64,000 nucleotides of DNA from Allodiplogaster sudhausi (taxonomy: Eukaryota; Nematoda; Chromadorea; Rhabditida; Diplogasteridae): contig CALZFC010000006.1 in NCBI GenBank assembly GCA_945643635.1, positions 9,817,001 through 9,881,000 of the forward strand. Reading direction: 5' to 3'. The notes below the pieces were generated by a model. The model did not search any database, was not told where the DNA came from, and saw only the letters and a list, made by a program, of their open reading frames with translations. Positions within the stretch are counted from its first letter, which is position 1; each line of letters starts with the position of its first letter. Positions 15,879 through 27,696 of the stretch are shown piece by piece. Position numbers and translations under genes: made by a program.

Positions 15879-17986
15879 ATGTCTCTCTCTGTTCGTCTCG
15901 CTTTCTTGAGGTTAGCGATGTGAACGGCGATGAGCTTGTTAGCAGCCTAAACTTGGCAATTGTTTTGATTATTACTTTTGGGAATCAACGGAAATAAACA
16001 TAAACTAAAAAAAACTTTCCAGAGGTAGATAGCTGCAATTATTTACTTCCTTCTATTAATTCTCGTTTCCTCGTGCATTAATGTTGCGTTCCTTCCACTT
16101 CTGAATTGCCATTTCCGTTTGCAACAGAGTCTGCTTTACTGTCTATCAGTTATAACTAACTATTCGAGAACGCAGGTGTGAGCTGCCGAAAGAGTCGCGA
16201 CCAACCCGTGCTCGCATTTCGTAACTATTCTTAACCCCTCTGCAGCGCTGCTCCCTTCCTCCTCTCAGTTCGTTGCTCCCTCAATTGTCAACATGCTCAC
16301 GTGCTGTCTGCATCCCCTTCCCCCCCCCCCCCCTCTCGCAGCCTTCCTTACGCGGGTCGATCTTCGCTTCTTCTGAACGTTGAAAACATTTTTGGGTGGT
16401 TGTACAATGGAAGGCTAACGCAATGGAGGATTATTGATGTTTCCCTGTGTCGTGTTTCTGGTTCTGGATCTTTGGGAGAAAGCATTGAGCAAACTAAATG
16501 ACAGGTGTTATCGGTCTAATAAGATTCAAGAAAGTATTTTCTGTTGAAATGGGGAAACCGAAGTTTTAGGCGGGAACCGTTTTCCTCTTTGTAGCAACTC
16601 TGTTCGTTCGATGTCCTCGGGCGCGGCCGGCCTTGGCGACCTTGGCAGTGGCGCCGGAAAGGTGTGTGGAGAAGGGGAGGGGAGTTGCTTCAGTGGAATA
16701 GATATGGTTTCGAGGAGCCGTTTTTTCTCTTTTTGTTAAGTTATTACTACATTTCAATTACACGATGGAGATATAGTTTCTTGTTTTTCCGGAATTCCGA
16801 AAAAAGGTATTCAGGTGGGGATCTAGTATTCTTTGTAAAATAGCCATCTAATAATTAGCAATACTGACAATATAAGCCTATGAATGATAAGAGGGCATTG
16901 TCATTTTCCAGTCGGGTGGCGGCGGCGGCTCGATCCGCGAAGCTGGAGGCGCCTTCGGAAAGATGGAAGCGGCCCGCGAGGAGGAGTACTTCCACAAGCT
17001 GCAGAAAGTCAGGGAGAATGCGGGAATACAAGTTTACAAGTATAATGTGTCTGGATGATAGCGTCCTATGTTTTGATATGCTAGGCGGAAGAGAAGTTCT
17101 AGAATACATAGTTTCTGCTCCAGCCCTACTTTTGTGGAAACGAATTTAGCTATTCATGTAGCTTATTCCTCATTCATATGGCTTATATTCAGCGATTTTA
17201 TTATGCTAGTTTCGTTCAAAACTAATTTTTGAGGTACTACTTTCTTCTTTTTAAGATTCGTGGAGCAACCGCAGTTCCTCTTTCAGGCCCAACTGAAGAA
17301 CCTCAAGGATCAGATCAAGCGTGAGATGGACCACCACGAGAGCCAACTCAAGAATCACCAGGAGGTGCGTTTCGGGGAGATTTTGGATTTCCCGCCCTTT
17401 TCATTGGTTCAAAAAAGGCGTGGAACTGTACCAAATGGTTAAGAAAGGAAAGAGTCCATTGAGTCTTCTTAAACTTGAATGCGAAGCTTGGAAATGCTCT
17501 TCCTTCGACTGCAGGCTTTTAAGCTGAACCCGAAGAGGGCGATGACTCTCGAAGATATGCCATATCTGCAAGAGGCAGGCGAAAATAGCCGAAATACAAT
17601 TTTTGCTATTCTAAAACTTTGTTTTTTTCTGCTGCTGTGGAAAAAAATTCTATTTACCCCTGTTATTCTCCTAAACATTGAAGGGTATCTTTAGTTGAAA
17701 TCAAATTTCATTAAATGGTTATTTTTGTTTGATCAAATCGGGTTCAAGGATTGGTATTTTGAAATGATTACCAAACGGTAAACGAATCGTAGCTACCTGT
17801 TACATAGAGTGAAAAATCTGCTTACCATATAACAGCAGCTTTCAGCACCTTTTTTCCTTTACGGAAAATAATATAATGGACGTTATATATTCTCTGAAGT
17901 ATGATGACATTCCTGTTCAGGTCCTGGAGCGCCATAAGAAGCGCATTGCCGAGCTCGATGCGGAGGAGAAATCGGTCGGCCACTGA
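15879..17986 (+). CDS. mai-2: Mitochondrial ATPase inhibitor IF1 (MAI-2-like)
   Basis: IF1 binds the F1 part of mitochondrial ATP synthase and blocks ATP hydrolysis when the membrane potential falls. Five exons join in phase: 15879-15910, 16595-16661, 16912-17007, 17287-17364 and 17921-17986 (TGA), giving about 112 residues. Exon 1 and the start of exon 2 (MSLSVRLAFLSNSVRS) are basic and hydroxylated like a matrix-targeting presequence. Exon 2 continues with MSSGAAGLGDLGSGAGK. The inhibitory core SIREAGGAFGKMEAAREEEY is in exon 3 and is followed by a His-rich coiled coil (MDHHESQLKNHQE, VLERHKKRIAELDAEEK). The Gly-rich lead before SIREAGG and the overall order resemble C. elegans MAI proteins. 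An alternative start at the exon 2 ATG would give a cytosolic form. Nothing appears damaged. Confidence 0.93.
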
Positions 17987-18396
17987 GTGAAGAGAAAGGG
18001 GAGAGAGCCCGTATTCGCCCCCCGTGAGATATCAAGGGTAGATAGGGGTTTCTTCTCACCTCGGTCTTTATCGTCTGTTGTATCCTTTTTTTAATTCTTT
18101 TTTAATTTTTAATTTTTAGCTCATTTAGACACGTTTCTTTTGCCATGTATTTGTAACTCTATGACTGGTATATCAGCGAAAAAGTGCATGTAGATTTTTT
18201 TTGTTCAGTGTCTATAAAAAGTATTTTTATCGAGAAGTTGCGTTTGCATCGGGTGGTTCACATAAATTCTGAACTGGTAAGGGAGTGGAGGATACTGTAC
18301 TATGTTCATGGATGCTGACGATGGGGTTACGATACTTTTTGGGTGGGGAAGGCATTCTGCATTATTCTTGAGTGGAAGACGTGTAACGAAAGTGCA
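17987..18396. other. IF1 3' flank and left edge of the duplicated module
   Basis: T-rich 3' untranslated sequence follows the IF1 stop; I see no exact AATAAA. From 18372 the bases match 29281-29308 (gtggaagac, then aacgaaagtgcatta), which marks the left edge of segmental unit A before transposons interrupt it. Confidence 0.45.
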
Positions 18397-18399
18397 TTA

Positions 18400-20110
18400 T
18401 GGTCTTTCCGTGGCTCCTACAGTTCGCTTCGCTCCTTCCGTCGCCCACCATAACCTCTGTTTGGAACCCCGCTCTCTCAGATGCTCGCCAACATCCGTTT
18501 ATGTTTACGCCTTTATCGTCCGTATCCATACAACTGTGCTCATGGGCAAAACAGATCACTCGTAATACAAAGCCACCTCATTTAACAGACGTATGCAAAT
18601 GTCTATAGCAAGGATGCTATCTACTATGTAATGAAGCCTTACATTCCCAGGCCTGCATACATATGGACTTTAAAACAAAATGAACAAGAATCGTATGCTG
18701 GCAAAACTATCGCGTCTCAGAGGAATGGGCAGTACAAGATACGCTAAAATACATATGGAGCAGCCTACACAATCAGTAACTCTGTTCACCGAAATAAGTT
18801 CAAGGTTTCCGATATGAGCTGTGCAAGCACTGCAACCCACGCTAACATATTAGGACTGTGTTCACCTCGGTTATAAAAAGCCCCCCTTTTGCACGCAGTA
18901 ACTTGCGCCCGTAGCCAGTGAGGCAAAACCAAACGTCAGGCTAGCCCGTGAAGTACAAAATTAATAAGTACGGAAAAAACCAAGAGTTCTAATAACAACT
19001 CAGAATGCCACCCCAGTGGTCGACAAAACTACCCGAAGAAGCACAAATTCGACACAGGATAAAGGCCGCGCTGCACTGCCCAAAGCCACGCGGCCCCTGA
19101 CCAAGGCCTCCAACCCCCGTGGACTGTCCCAGAATTGCTGAACCTGTCGTCGCCGTCAGAGCCTGCACACTAATCTGCTTGTGCGTAAAGGGAACAGTAA
19201 CAAAAGTTCCCAAATGGTACCATGACCAAAACCTGGTGATCAAAACTGAGCTGACGCCTTCCCGGTTTAAGAGCCGCTGCCACCCATCGACTTTCGACAT
19301 GGAGCCTTGGCAGTTCTTCCGGAAAGCGTCGCCGAAGGCGCCCGAAACACTAACCACAGAATCGTGATCAAAAGAAGACCTTGAACCTATACATATATAT
19401 GCTTGGCATCTGCTACATTTTTCATTCCGAAACATAAAATTTCAAGGGCTTTTGATTGAGCCCTAAATCATATTTCTGATCGTAGGGCTTTCGACTATTC
19501 CCTGGTCAGTCCCAAATTCCCAAGGCCGCGCAAACTGCGGCCTCACACTCTGCTTATATCTTTGGACCCCCAAGGCCGTGCTCGGCTATCTACGGCTATC
19601 CATGCTGAAATACCTCTCCAAGCCCGAAACCATTCCAATTCCTTGTTGACCCTCTCCTGCACTCACAAGTCTTACTGCCGCTCGGAACCGCTCCCGGTTT
19701 CTCTTACATCCGCGACTCGCCGATCTAAACCTGTTTATTCTGCTCTCCGCGCCAAACTACCTTCCCGGCCAAATGTTTTCCTTAACCAAATATTCTCTTA
19801 ACGTCGTCATGACTCTTTCGACCGCTCAGTGTTATCGTCTTAGTCCTTCTGCCTGGCCGGCAATGAACTTATGCACCACCTGGAGAAAGCCCAGCTCGTT
19901 TTTGAACCCACTCTGGCATAGCCGGCGATCAGCAACCTCCCGACTCTCTTTTTAAGGGCGGGAATGGGTGGGAACCTAACCGTCTCTCGTGGACACTTGA
20001 GGCGTAGAATGACGAAACACTCCCTCACTCCCCCTCCCCTACTTCCGAGGACAACAACCGCAACGCGACCCGCGCTAGCATCTGAGAGAGAGCGCACTCC
20101 CAAACACCAA
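18400..20110. mobile_element. TTA-flanked element 1 of a head-to-tail pair
   Basis: The element begins TGGTCTTTCCGTGGCTCC after TTA (18397-18399) and ends CACTCCCAAACACCAA before TTA (20111-20113). Its left ~95 bases recur at the start of element 2 and its right ~135 bases recur at the end of element 2. The two subterminal regions share an inverted motif (GCTCTCTCAGATGCT). The uninterrupted target is seen at 29296-29320. The 3-base TTA duplication fits PIF/Harbinger-type insertion, but no transposase frame was recognised. Confidence 0.6.
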
Positions 20111-20113
20111 TTA

Positions 20114-22902
20114 TGGTGGCTCCTACAGTTCGCTTCGCTCCTTCCGTCGCCCACCATAACCTCTGTTTGGAACCCCGCTCTCTCAGATGCTCGCCAACAT
20201 CCGTAGAACAGCGGTAAAGGCGAGATTTCTCCTGGATTGAAACCGAGAAAACAAAGCCAAAGTACAGAGCTTTTTTTGTCTACCGAGTCCCAAAGGGTTC
20301 CTCCTATAAGATGCTTGGAACGACTAGCACCACCACCATAAATCCTAGGCGCCCGAGTCGTCAACCCTCATAGGGGGTGCTCTGGATGTAGAGACCACTG
20401 GCATCTGACCAGATTAAGATGCTATTCGGAACCTTCCTGAAAAGAATTGGAAGTCGCCAGAAATGGCCATAGAAGATGCGGCATATATTTTCGGCCTGTT
20501 CTCAGGCCGCAACTCCTGCAACACAATTAAATACATTGCGCAGTTCCATTGCCCGCGAACACACTTCAAAGCGCCCCATTATAAATGACAGAAAGTCATA
20601 GTCCAGCAGCCCCAATCATCAATGTCAAAGCTATGTAGGAGCAGTCGACTTTTAACCCCTGGGCCGCCAAATAAAAGCCCCTTGACCGCTGAGCTTCTTC
20701 AGCAACCCATCCACCTAGATCGCCGTGCTATGCGGATCTGGCCCGTTTTGGTGTGCCTTAAGGGCAAATTGATGATTCTGAAAAACACTCGACTACTGTA
20801 CAGTTGCACTAAATGAAACTGTTATGCATTGAATAAGCTGACACTAGAACCACACAGGTACGATCAATTAATTCCCATTTACCAAGGCCGACCTACCTGA
20901 GCAGGCCAGCTTGAACATCGCCCTCTGGCGCTAACTCCAAAAGCAACAAATTCCTCTTAACATTAATCCAACCAAACCCCCGAATAGAAAAAGAGCCATT
21001 AAAACTGAGTCTCGGAACAGGTCAGCGCTAAAGCAGCATCTCCTTGTCCACACCTGGCGACAGCTAGACAACCTGGAAGGAGAGGAAAGTGCCCTGGCTC
21101 GGCTACAAACCACAGAACTCTTATCGCACCACCGCTTCATTTCTTGGAACCAAAAACACACCTTGATTGTTTTCAACAAACACAGGTAGAAAAAGGAACA
21201 TGAACTTCACCAACCTTTAACCCACCTCATCGTGGTTTCCGGGTAACTGGATCCTTGGTGGCTGACCACCTTCATATGTGAATCTCTAACAAGGTGGCTG
21301 ACCACCTGGTGGCTGACCACCATCATCCGTAGACCTCCAGCAAGGTGGCTGACCACCATCATCCGCATACCTCCAGCAAGGTGGCTGACCACCTGGTGGC
21401 TGACCACCATCATCCGTAGACCTCCAGCAAGGTGGCTGACCACCCTCATATGTGAATGGCAAAACGAGGTGGCTGACCACCTTCTCACGTCTTCCTTGCC
21501 GGAATCCGACCATCCTGTATGAGGCTGAAACACCCTCCCCTCTTCTTAGCTCCAAACACAATAGCCTTACCAAAACCCTGTCACCCCTTGACATGCGAAA
21601 TATAACCTGTAAACCAATAACTAAAACCGCGTTAACCATTTCTGTCAGATTGACGGGGACCTATAACACCGAGATGAACCAAACAAAATAACAGATTCCG
21701 GCCCTTGTCGACTTCTCCTGATCACCTCCACCGTTGACTCGCTCTTTTTTTTAAAGCCATAACTCTATCCTTCATCTAAGGGCAACAGCTATTTAAGCCC
21801 TATCTACAGGGTAGAGGCAGATCAGAAACCTCTCGAGGAACTGGGAATGTGCAAGGCTAGGACCGATGAAACAAAATCGCCATAACAAAAACACCGATAG
21901 GGCCTTCTCTCCAGACCAAAACCCACTTGACCTTCGTGTCCTAGATAGCGCTCGGTAAGAGCTTCCCCAGGTCTAACGTGGTATGATGCTCCGTCGCCAA
22001 AAGGCGAGAACCAAGCCGCTCCCGGGGCCCAAGACCGCTGTCTCACTCGAGCACACAGTTTATTCTCCTCATTCACGTCCGCGAGTCTCGCGATCTGCCG
22101 TCAGCTTAATTTCTGAATAAAACCATAAAGGCTTTCCCTCACGGAGTCTGAACATAAGCATATCACCAGACTGAAGGCGCGAACAGCCATAACTCCTAAA
22201 CCAATTCATTTTGGGAAAACCTCCTCCCTTTAACACACCACACTTTCCCCCTGAAAACTGCCGCAACATGCATAGACGGGTACTGAAATGTACTGAAATC
22301 CGCTAAAAACCAATCATATCTTCGCCCATTCATATAAGGCTAACATCTCCTGCAAAGCCCCACCAAATCACCGATTGACAAATGATAGCGTCCTTCCCGA
22401 GGACATTCATATAACAAACGTTTACCAGTAAACGATGTTCTCGCCACCAGGCGCGGACCCACCAGCATTCTCGCGACCGGCTTCTCTTCAGCACTCGACA
22501 CACCCTTTTTACTGCCCGTTCCCGCAATGGAATTCGCTCGCTTCACCACACCGGCCCTTATTGCCTGAACAATGAAAACCCTTTGATACATCTTTCTTGC
22601 GTCTGAACGCCTATAACCGAAAGTGCCAACCGCTTAAACTTCTGAACATGGAAAATGTAGGATGACCGGTCGAGCAACATGCGCGTAATCAGAAACAAGA
22701 AGCAATACCCACACACCCACAAAACCGTTCAACCTAACATCACACCACTTGCAGACCGAGACGCAACCTAACCGTCTCTCGTGGACACTTGAGGCGTAGA
22801 ATGACGAAACACTCCCTCACTCCCCCTCCCCTACTTCCGAGGACAACAACCGCAACGCGACCCGCGCTAGCATCTGAGAGAGAGCGCACTCCCAAACACC
22901 AA
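20114..22902. mobile_element. TTA-flanked element 2 of a head-to-tail pair
   Basis: It shares its left and right ends with element 1 but has a different, longer interior with higher GC than neighbouring introns. It ends at TTA 22903-22905, after which unit A resumes with GCCTGCATCC. The interior includes the GGTGGCTGACCACC array. Minus-strand open frames exist but I recognise no domain. Confidence 0.6.
21255..21484. repeat. Array of eight GGTGGCTGACCACC mini-hairpins
   Basis: The 14-mer GGTGGCTGACCACC occurs eight times in about 230 bases, separated by 2-base or ~20-30-base linkers (CATCATCCG, AGACCTCCAGCAA). GGTGG and CCACC can pair around a four-base loop. Larger repeat units contain one or two 14-mers each. 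Confidence 0.85.
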
Positions 22903-23235
22903 TTAGCCTGCATCCTATTCCATATAACAAGGGTGGCTGTTTCTTTAATCCCTTATCGGATGCCCTCTTTAGTTGTTTTCTGGTTGCCAATGAGGTCTGG
23001 GGAGAAGCATCCTGAAATGAGAGAAGCAGAGATAGGAAACAGAGAGAATGAGCAAGATGCAGAGATACTAGACAGACAAGGAGAGAAACTGTGATGGAAG
23101 GAGCGTCAGAAAGACACAGAAAAAAGGAGAGAGAGAAGTGTGAGAATCATAGAGACAACGTAGGAGAGAGATATACTAAAGATACAGAGATAATGAATGA
23201 GATTTCAATGAGAAGCCAGGAAAGGAAATCTATAG

Positions 23236-24658
23236 TCTCACTCCCAGCTACCTCGACCTCGTGCTCTGCCACTTTCCCCGTGACCGCTACACAGGAAATG
23301 ACGATGACGAGAGGAACGCAGCCACTCGCAAGGTGGGCTACCAGAAGTTGGAGGAGATCAGAGGTTCGTCAGCCAAGGGGGCAAGCTGCTCTCAGGTTCT
23401 TGCTGTTCAAGAATTTGTACCCTTTTCATCATCTCTCAGAGACATTCAGTTCTATCTCCTCCAACTCTCCCTTTATCTCGCTTCCCATCTTATCGCTTAT
23501 GTTGTTGCCTGCTTTACCTTTATCGCATTTCTCTATTTCTCTCCGTCTCTCATCTCTCTTTATCTTTTTTCTAATTTACTTCATATCTCTCTCTCTCTGT
23601 CTCCCTCCCTCTCTCACTATCCTTACAGCCACTGGCAAGATTCGATCAATCGGCGTTTCTAACTATGAGATCTACCATCTCGTTGAGCTGCTCGAGTATG
23701 CTAAAGTACGACAATACTATCTATTGTTATGTTATGATATTATTAAAGTAAAATGTAAAAAAATATGCTCTGAAATGCTGTTTTCGCTCATTTTACAAAC
23801 AGAATGATCACTTATTTTGGAAGTTAATTTAAAGAAAGAAATCAAAACCGAAGTTGCTAATTGCAAGGTAGTGCCAGTGCTGAACCAGTGCGAATATCAT
23901 CCGTATCTAACGCGGAAGCTGCTCAAACGGTTCTGCGAACACAACAAGATTGTCTTCCAGGTTGGAAAGCCGCCTTTTTGACACCCGGAAAAAACACTAT
24001 AAAAAATGGTTTTTAACCATTAAAAAAAGTATTGAAAAATACAGGCGTACTCATCTCTCTGCTATGGCAACCAGGACGTGCCCAACGAACCGGCTGTCCA
24101 AAGACTCGCTGCGAAATACGAAGTGACTCCGCAGGTTATTCCTTTCTTGTTAATCTATCCTGACCTTTGTTATCCTCGTAAAAACACTCTTTATTGTTAC
24201 CATAGAATACCTTGTTGTACCTGATTAATTATATGGCAGCACATTCTCTACGCATTCGCCTTCTACACAAACGCCGCTATAATTCCAAAGTCAGCCACAC
24301 CATCACGAATCGAGTCAAATCTTCACGAGACAATAAAGGCGCGAGTTTTGAATTGTCGGAGAAATTCAAGTGCTTCTGATTTATTAGCACAAATGAAACT
24401 TATCAATGCACATTATCAGTGCAGTGCAGAAGAAGGGCATTCTGGGAAAAAGCCATCAACATACGCCGTGCCCGTGAGAGTATTAACAGCGCGAATGTTT
24501 CTTCAATAATGGAATGAAACAGTTTCTTTAGAAAGGTTCCCTGATTATGGCCGTTATTGTTTGTAGGTTAAGCTCACACATGAGGAGACCGGGAGCTGGC
24601 GAATCTGAACAAGAACACATTCTTCGCGCCCGCCTGCTATCCGGATCAGTGCATCTAA
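23236..24658 (+). pseudogene. Aldo-keto reductase copy A, 5'-truncated
   Basis: Aldo-keto reductases reduce carbonyls with NADPH in a TIM barrel. Copy A starts at exon 4 (after tctatag, 23236) with YLDLVLCHFPRD, which contains the catalytic His. It continues with GKIRSIGVSNYEIYHL, VLNQCEYHPYLTRKL, AYSSLCYGNQDVPNEP and HILYAFAFYTNAAIIPKS. The exons with the catalytic Asp, Tyr and Lys are absent because the sequence joins unit-A flank directly to the intron before exon 4. In the last exon, VKLTHEE is followed by RELANLNKNTFFAPACYPDQ only after a one-base frame change, so the end is also broken unless this is a sequencing error. No upstream start was found. A non-functional copy is most likely. 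Confidence 0.85.
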
Positions 24659-24957
24659 AAGGTGCAGGAATTTAAAAGGTTTTGAGTCGGCAATCACCCC
24701 CAATTTTTATTACATTCCCTTCGATCCTTTTATATAGCATATGTAAAATTTCGAGAAGATATTCTCGGCAGGATATCGATAGGTCGTCAATTATACGTGG
24801 AAAATGTTAATTGCATATTTGATCATGAACGTTTTGCCTGAAAGTTCAGCCATAAATTCGCGGATTAAATCGTTATGCAATCCTCTCAAAAATTAGGTGA
24901 GATAATTGGACAGAAAATCTTATCAGCTTATATTTTTCGAAGAGACGAACAAAAATA
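24659..24957. other. Unit A-specific sequence without a gene
   Basis: It follows the reductase end and has no match in unit B. No exon or repeat is recognised. Together with the tRNA that follows, it lies in a stretch of about 440 bases seen only in unit A. Confidence 0.4.
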
Positions 24958-25029
24958 TGGAGGTATGGGGAATTGAACCCCAGCCCTCTCGCATGCTAAG
25001 CGAGCGCTCTACCACTGAGCTATACCCCC
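24958..25029 (-). tRNA. tRNA-Ala (anticodon AGC)
   Basis: On the minus strand the gene starts GGGGGTATAGCTCAGTGG and ends CCCCATACCTCC plus discriminator A. The seven-base acceptor stem pairs with one G-U. The D arm GCTC/GAGC, the anticodon stem CTCGC/GCGAG with loop TTAGCAT (anticodon AGC), and the T arm TGGGG-TTCAATT-CCCCA all fold. Both internal promoter boxes are good (TAGCTCAGTGG, GGTTCAATTCC). It has no intron. It lies inside unit A only. Confidence 0.95.
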
Positions 25030-25711
25030 TATGCAGCTTTATTAAAAAGGAAAAGTAAAAGCGCAACTGCTCCACCCAGATTGCACGCAACCAACATGAA
25101 ACGTCTGTTCATAGAAACAAGTTTTGCAGCTAGCAGGAAAGGGACGAGCCGTTAAAATGGTCTCTTAAAATAGAGCTGGGCATCATTGTTTGCTTGAATT
25201 GCAATAGAATTCTTCGTCGACGGTGGATATGAAACAGATTGATGAAAATGAAAAAGATTTATAACTCTTGTCCGGATATTCAGTGGAGATTCGGAAGCCT
25301 GGTGTTATCTGACTTTGACATTTCTTCGACTCTTCTCAAGTGAGACTGCAGATCATCCGAATACAATTTTTTTTAAATACTTCTGTTTATCAGTCAATTA
25401 TTAAAATGTGTGTAAGCAAAGGAGACTTTTGCCGCAACCGAAGCGTATATCCTGTCACGTGGCTAAAGGAAGGCATCGAAAGCGCAAGAGCACGAGAGCA
25501 ACGGAGGACGAGAGAGGGAGAGAGAAAGAGAGAAGAGAACGAGTGGATGGAGAGATGGCTCTTTTGGGAGAGAGAAAGAGAGAAAAGAGGGAATGGAGGG
25601 AGAGATGGCTCTCTTGGGAGAGAGAAAGAGAAAAGAGAGGGAGTGGAGGGAGAGAGGGAGAGATGGCTCTCTTCTCTCTTTCTCTTCTTCTCTCTTCATC
25701 ACTTCTTCTCG
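25030..25711. other. Unit A spacer with GA-rich tracts
   Basis: From about 25095 it matches unit B 32310 onward. Purine-rich repeats (gagagatggctcttttggga type) fill 25495-25670, followed by a pyrimidine tract to about 25695; the two parts are partly complementary. No coding exon is supported; Glu/Arg open frames are artefacts of the repeats. Confidence 0.5.
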
Positions 25712-26243
25712 CTATGCTGACTCGGGCGCGCCGGACTGCAGCTTCGCCAGCTTCTTCTGGATCAACACGCGAATTCCCTCCTGAAAATATTAGTTAAAAC
25801 TGAAATTGTAAAATATTCCATATTAAAATATAAAAAAAATATATACCGACGACCATTTCCGATTTAGTTATAATTTATTGCCAGAGTCACGAAGAATAAC
25901 TAACTTGGCATGCAGCCAAACGCGCGTCACGAGGGATCAGCTTTTCCTGGAGAGAAAAAGGTCTCAATGGGGGCGGGAAGGTTAAATTTAAATGAGCTGT
26001 TCCTTAATTAAAGGTATAAAAATAATCCTTGCCTGCGCGAAGAGCTCAAGGAGCGCGGCGTGCAGTGCGAGGAATTGCACGTACGTCTGGATCGACTTGC
26101 AGCGAATCATGCGGAGACTCCGGACGATTTCGGAAATTCTGCAAACTTTTCATATATCGACTTTTTGGCGGGAAAATTAAATAATAAAAATCCGAATTGT
26201 TATACCGAGTGAGCGGCACATTCGAAGGATGCACTTTGAAGGC
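25712..26243 (-). pseudogene. 3' exons of the duplicated tyrosine phosphatase (unit A)
   Basis: These are minus-strand exons matching the end of the intact phosphatase: ISEIVRSLRMIRCKSIQTY, then EKLIPRDARLAACQ, then EGIRVLIQKKLAKLQS ending at TAG 25712-25714 (an earlier and different stop from unit B). The donor of the preceding exon, gtgaac in unit B, reads gcgaac here. The copy is separated from its catalytic exon (29089 onward) by a 2.84 kb transposon and has no 5' part, so it cannot encode an enzyme. Confidence 0.85.
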
Positions 26244-26508
26244 TTCTCTGGTTTTTCACAATGTGCCTAGTGAGGCTGGAGCGGGGTTCCTAGCCTAATT
26301 AGGCAAACGCCTGCCTAGTCTAGGCAGTTTCTAGCCTAAAATATTTTGGTGCGAATAATACGGTAGAGTGTGTGTGTGGCGATAAGTTGAATTAGTCATT
26401 CTTGAGTTGAAAATGAAAGCGGGAGACTTTGCGACTTGCGACTTCATATAACTTGCTTGTCTTCTGTATGAAATTCATGTTTCTTTCATTAAAGTATGTT
26501 GCAGACAG

Positions 26509-27664
26509 ATGGATAGGTGTTTCGTCCAGAAAAATAAGCGTCAGCGACTTCACGATATAGACGTGCGAGTGGCTGGTGCAGTCGCTTCGCGGGAAGAATC
26601 TGAAGACGAATTGGTGAATGTTCTGGCGACGCCGAGCGACGATGAGCATGGAGATCCCTTTCTTGACTTTGATATCTCTTCAGAGGATCCAATTGTCAAT
26701 GAAGAAGGTATGATTTTATTCTAATTTTTACACAGAAAGGAATGATTGTAAACTGATATGTTGATGCAATGCTTTTATTATATTTTGCGAATAATTTTCA
26801 ATTTTTTCTTACAAATTATTCATTCAACATGTATTACATTTGATTATGAGCGAGTTATATCTAATGTTTGTCGTCTAAGGTTATGCTGTCGAAGACTTGG
26901 CATCGATACATTCGCAAGTTCTATGCCAACTACAGCATTTAATGGACAGCAGCTTCAGCCAAGCAAGTATGTTAAATGTTTATATGTTTCAGCACATTTT
27001 AATGCTTTTTTGCAACTTGTCTAGGTTTAAACCTTTACTTCTCTGCTCATCCCTCTCCGCATGAACAGTTCATGCGCTCATTTCTTAACAATAAGACATA
27101 TCACTCGCACAATTTAATATTATGTGCTCGCTGCAGCTGTGATGTTGACAGGTATTACTGTTATTCGTATATTTGTCACTCAGGAAGACAGTATTCTTGC
27201 CATAGATGTTTTTGCTCTGACGGACCTGCCAAATCCACAGTTGTTCTCGCGAACATTGCTCAGCTAGTTTATCGTCTCCTGAATTCCCACTACAAGCACA
27301 TTTCCAAACTTCACGAGGCAGTCGCATCCGGCGTGATCCTCGAGTCACCATTAGCTTTCCCCTTCTTCCAACACAGAGTGAAAGTGGAGAAGGACCTCCA
27401 GCCACTAAGCTTTGTATCAAGTTGGGACGGAGTCCGTCTTAAGGGGCACTCCCGGTTAGACCAGCTGTCGCTCTTTGGCCTAGTTATTTACTTAAATGCA
27501 GGCTAAAATGTTGGCCCCTTGGACTGATGGCTCTTGTTCTTGATGATGCTCACTGGGCAAAGGAAGGATCGGTATTTTTGGGAGCCATTTATCTCGGAGC
27601 AACTGAGCCATCAACAGCAGTTCACGACCGTTCACGACAGTTTTTCATTCATATAGATCCTTAG
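26509..27664 (+). CDS. Transposase-like protein with a Cys-rich motif, apparently truncated
   Basis: Exons 26509-26707, 26880-26966, 27025-27474 and about 27502-27664 (TAG) join in phase to about 300 residues. The N-terminus is acidic and Ser-rich (SREESEDELVNVL). A zinc-finger-like region follows (CARCSCD, CHSGRQYSCHRCFC), and then FVSSWDGVRLKGHSR joined to CWPLGLMALVLDDAHW and GAIYLGATEPST. The DG plus Pro-Leu layout resembles the start of TNP/CACTA-like transposase cores, but the second half of such a core is missing. The two-base target duplication and flanking inverted repeats show that the element moved. Assignment rests on motif impression only. Confidence 0.55.
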
Positions 27665-27696
27665 AGTTCTTTTATTAAAGCTTTTTTTTCAAGTAG

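Noticed and set aside
19840..20364. Long minus-strand frame over the junction of the TTA-flanked elements
   Set aside because: It crosses two element boundaries and part recurs at 18362-18559 as shared end sequence; no domain is seen.
21255..21484. CRISPR-like array of GGTGGCTGACCACC
   Set aside because: Linkers are themselves repeated and of unequal length; this is a transposon-internal minisatellite.
23091..23807. A 238-residue open frame across the reductase copy A intron
   Set aside because: It reads through GA-rich flank and a CT-rich intron in a frame other than the reductase; exon phase and family motifs support the spliced reading.
25463..25702. Possible Arg/Glu-rich protein in the GA tract, also at 32637-32919
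   Set aside because: Purine repeat artefact downstream of phosphatase stop codons, present on both strands.
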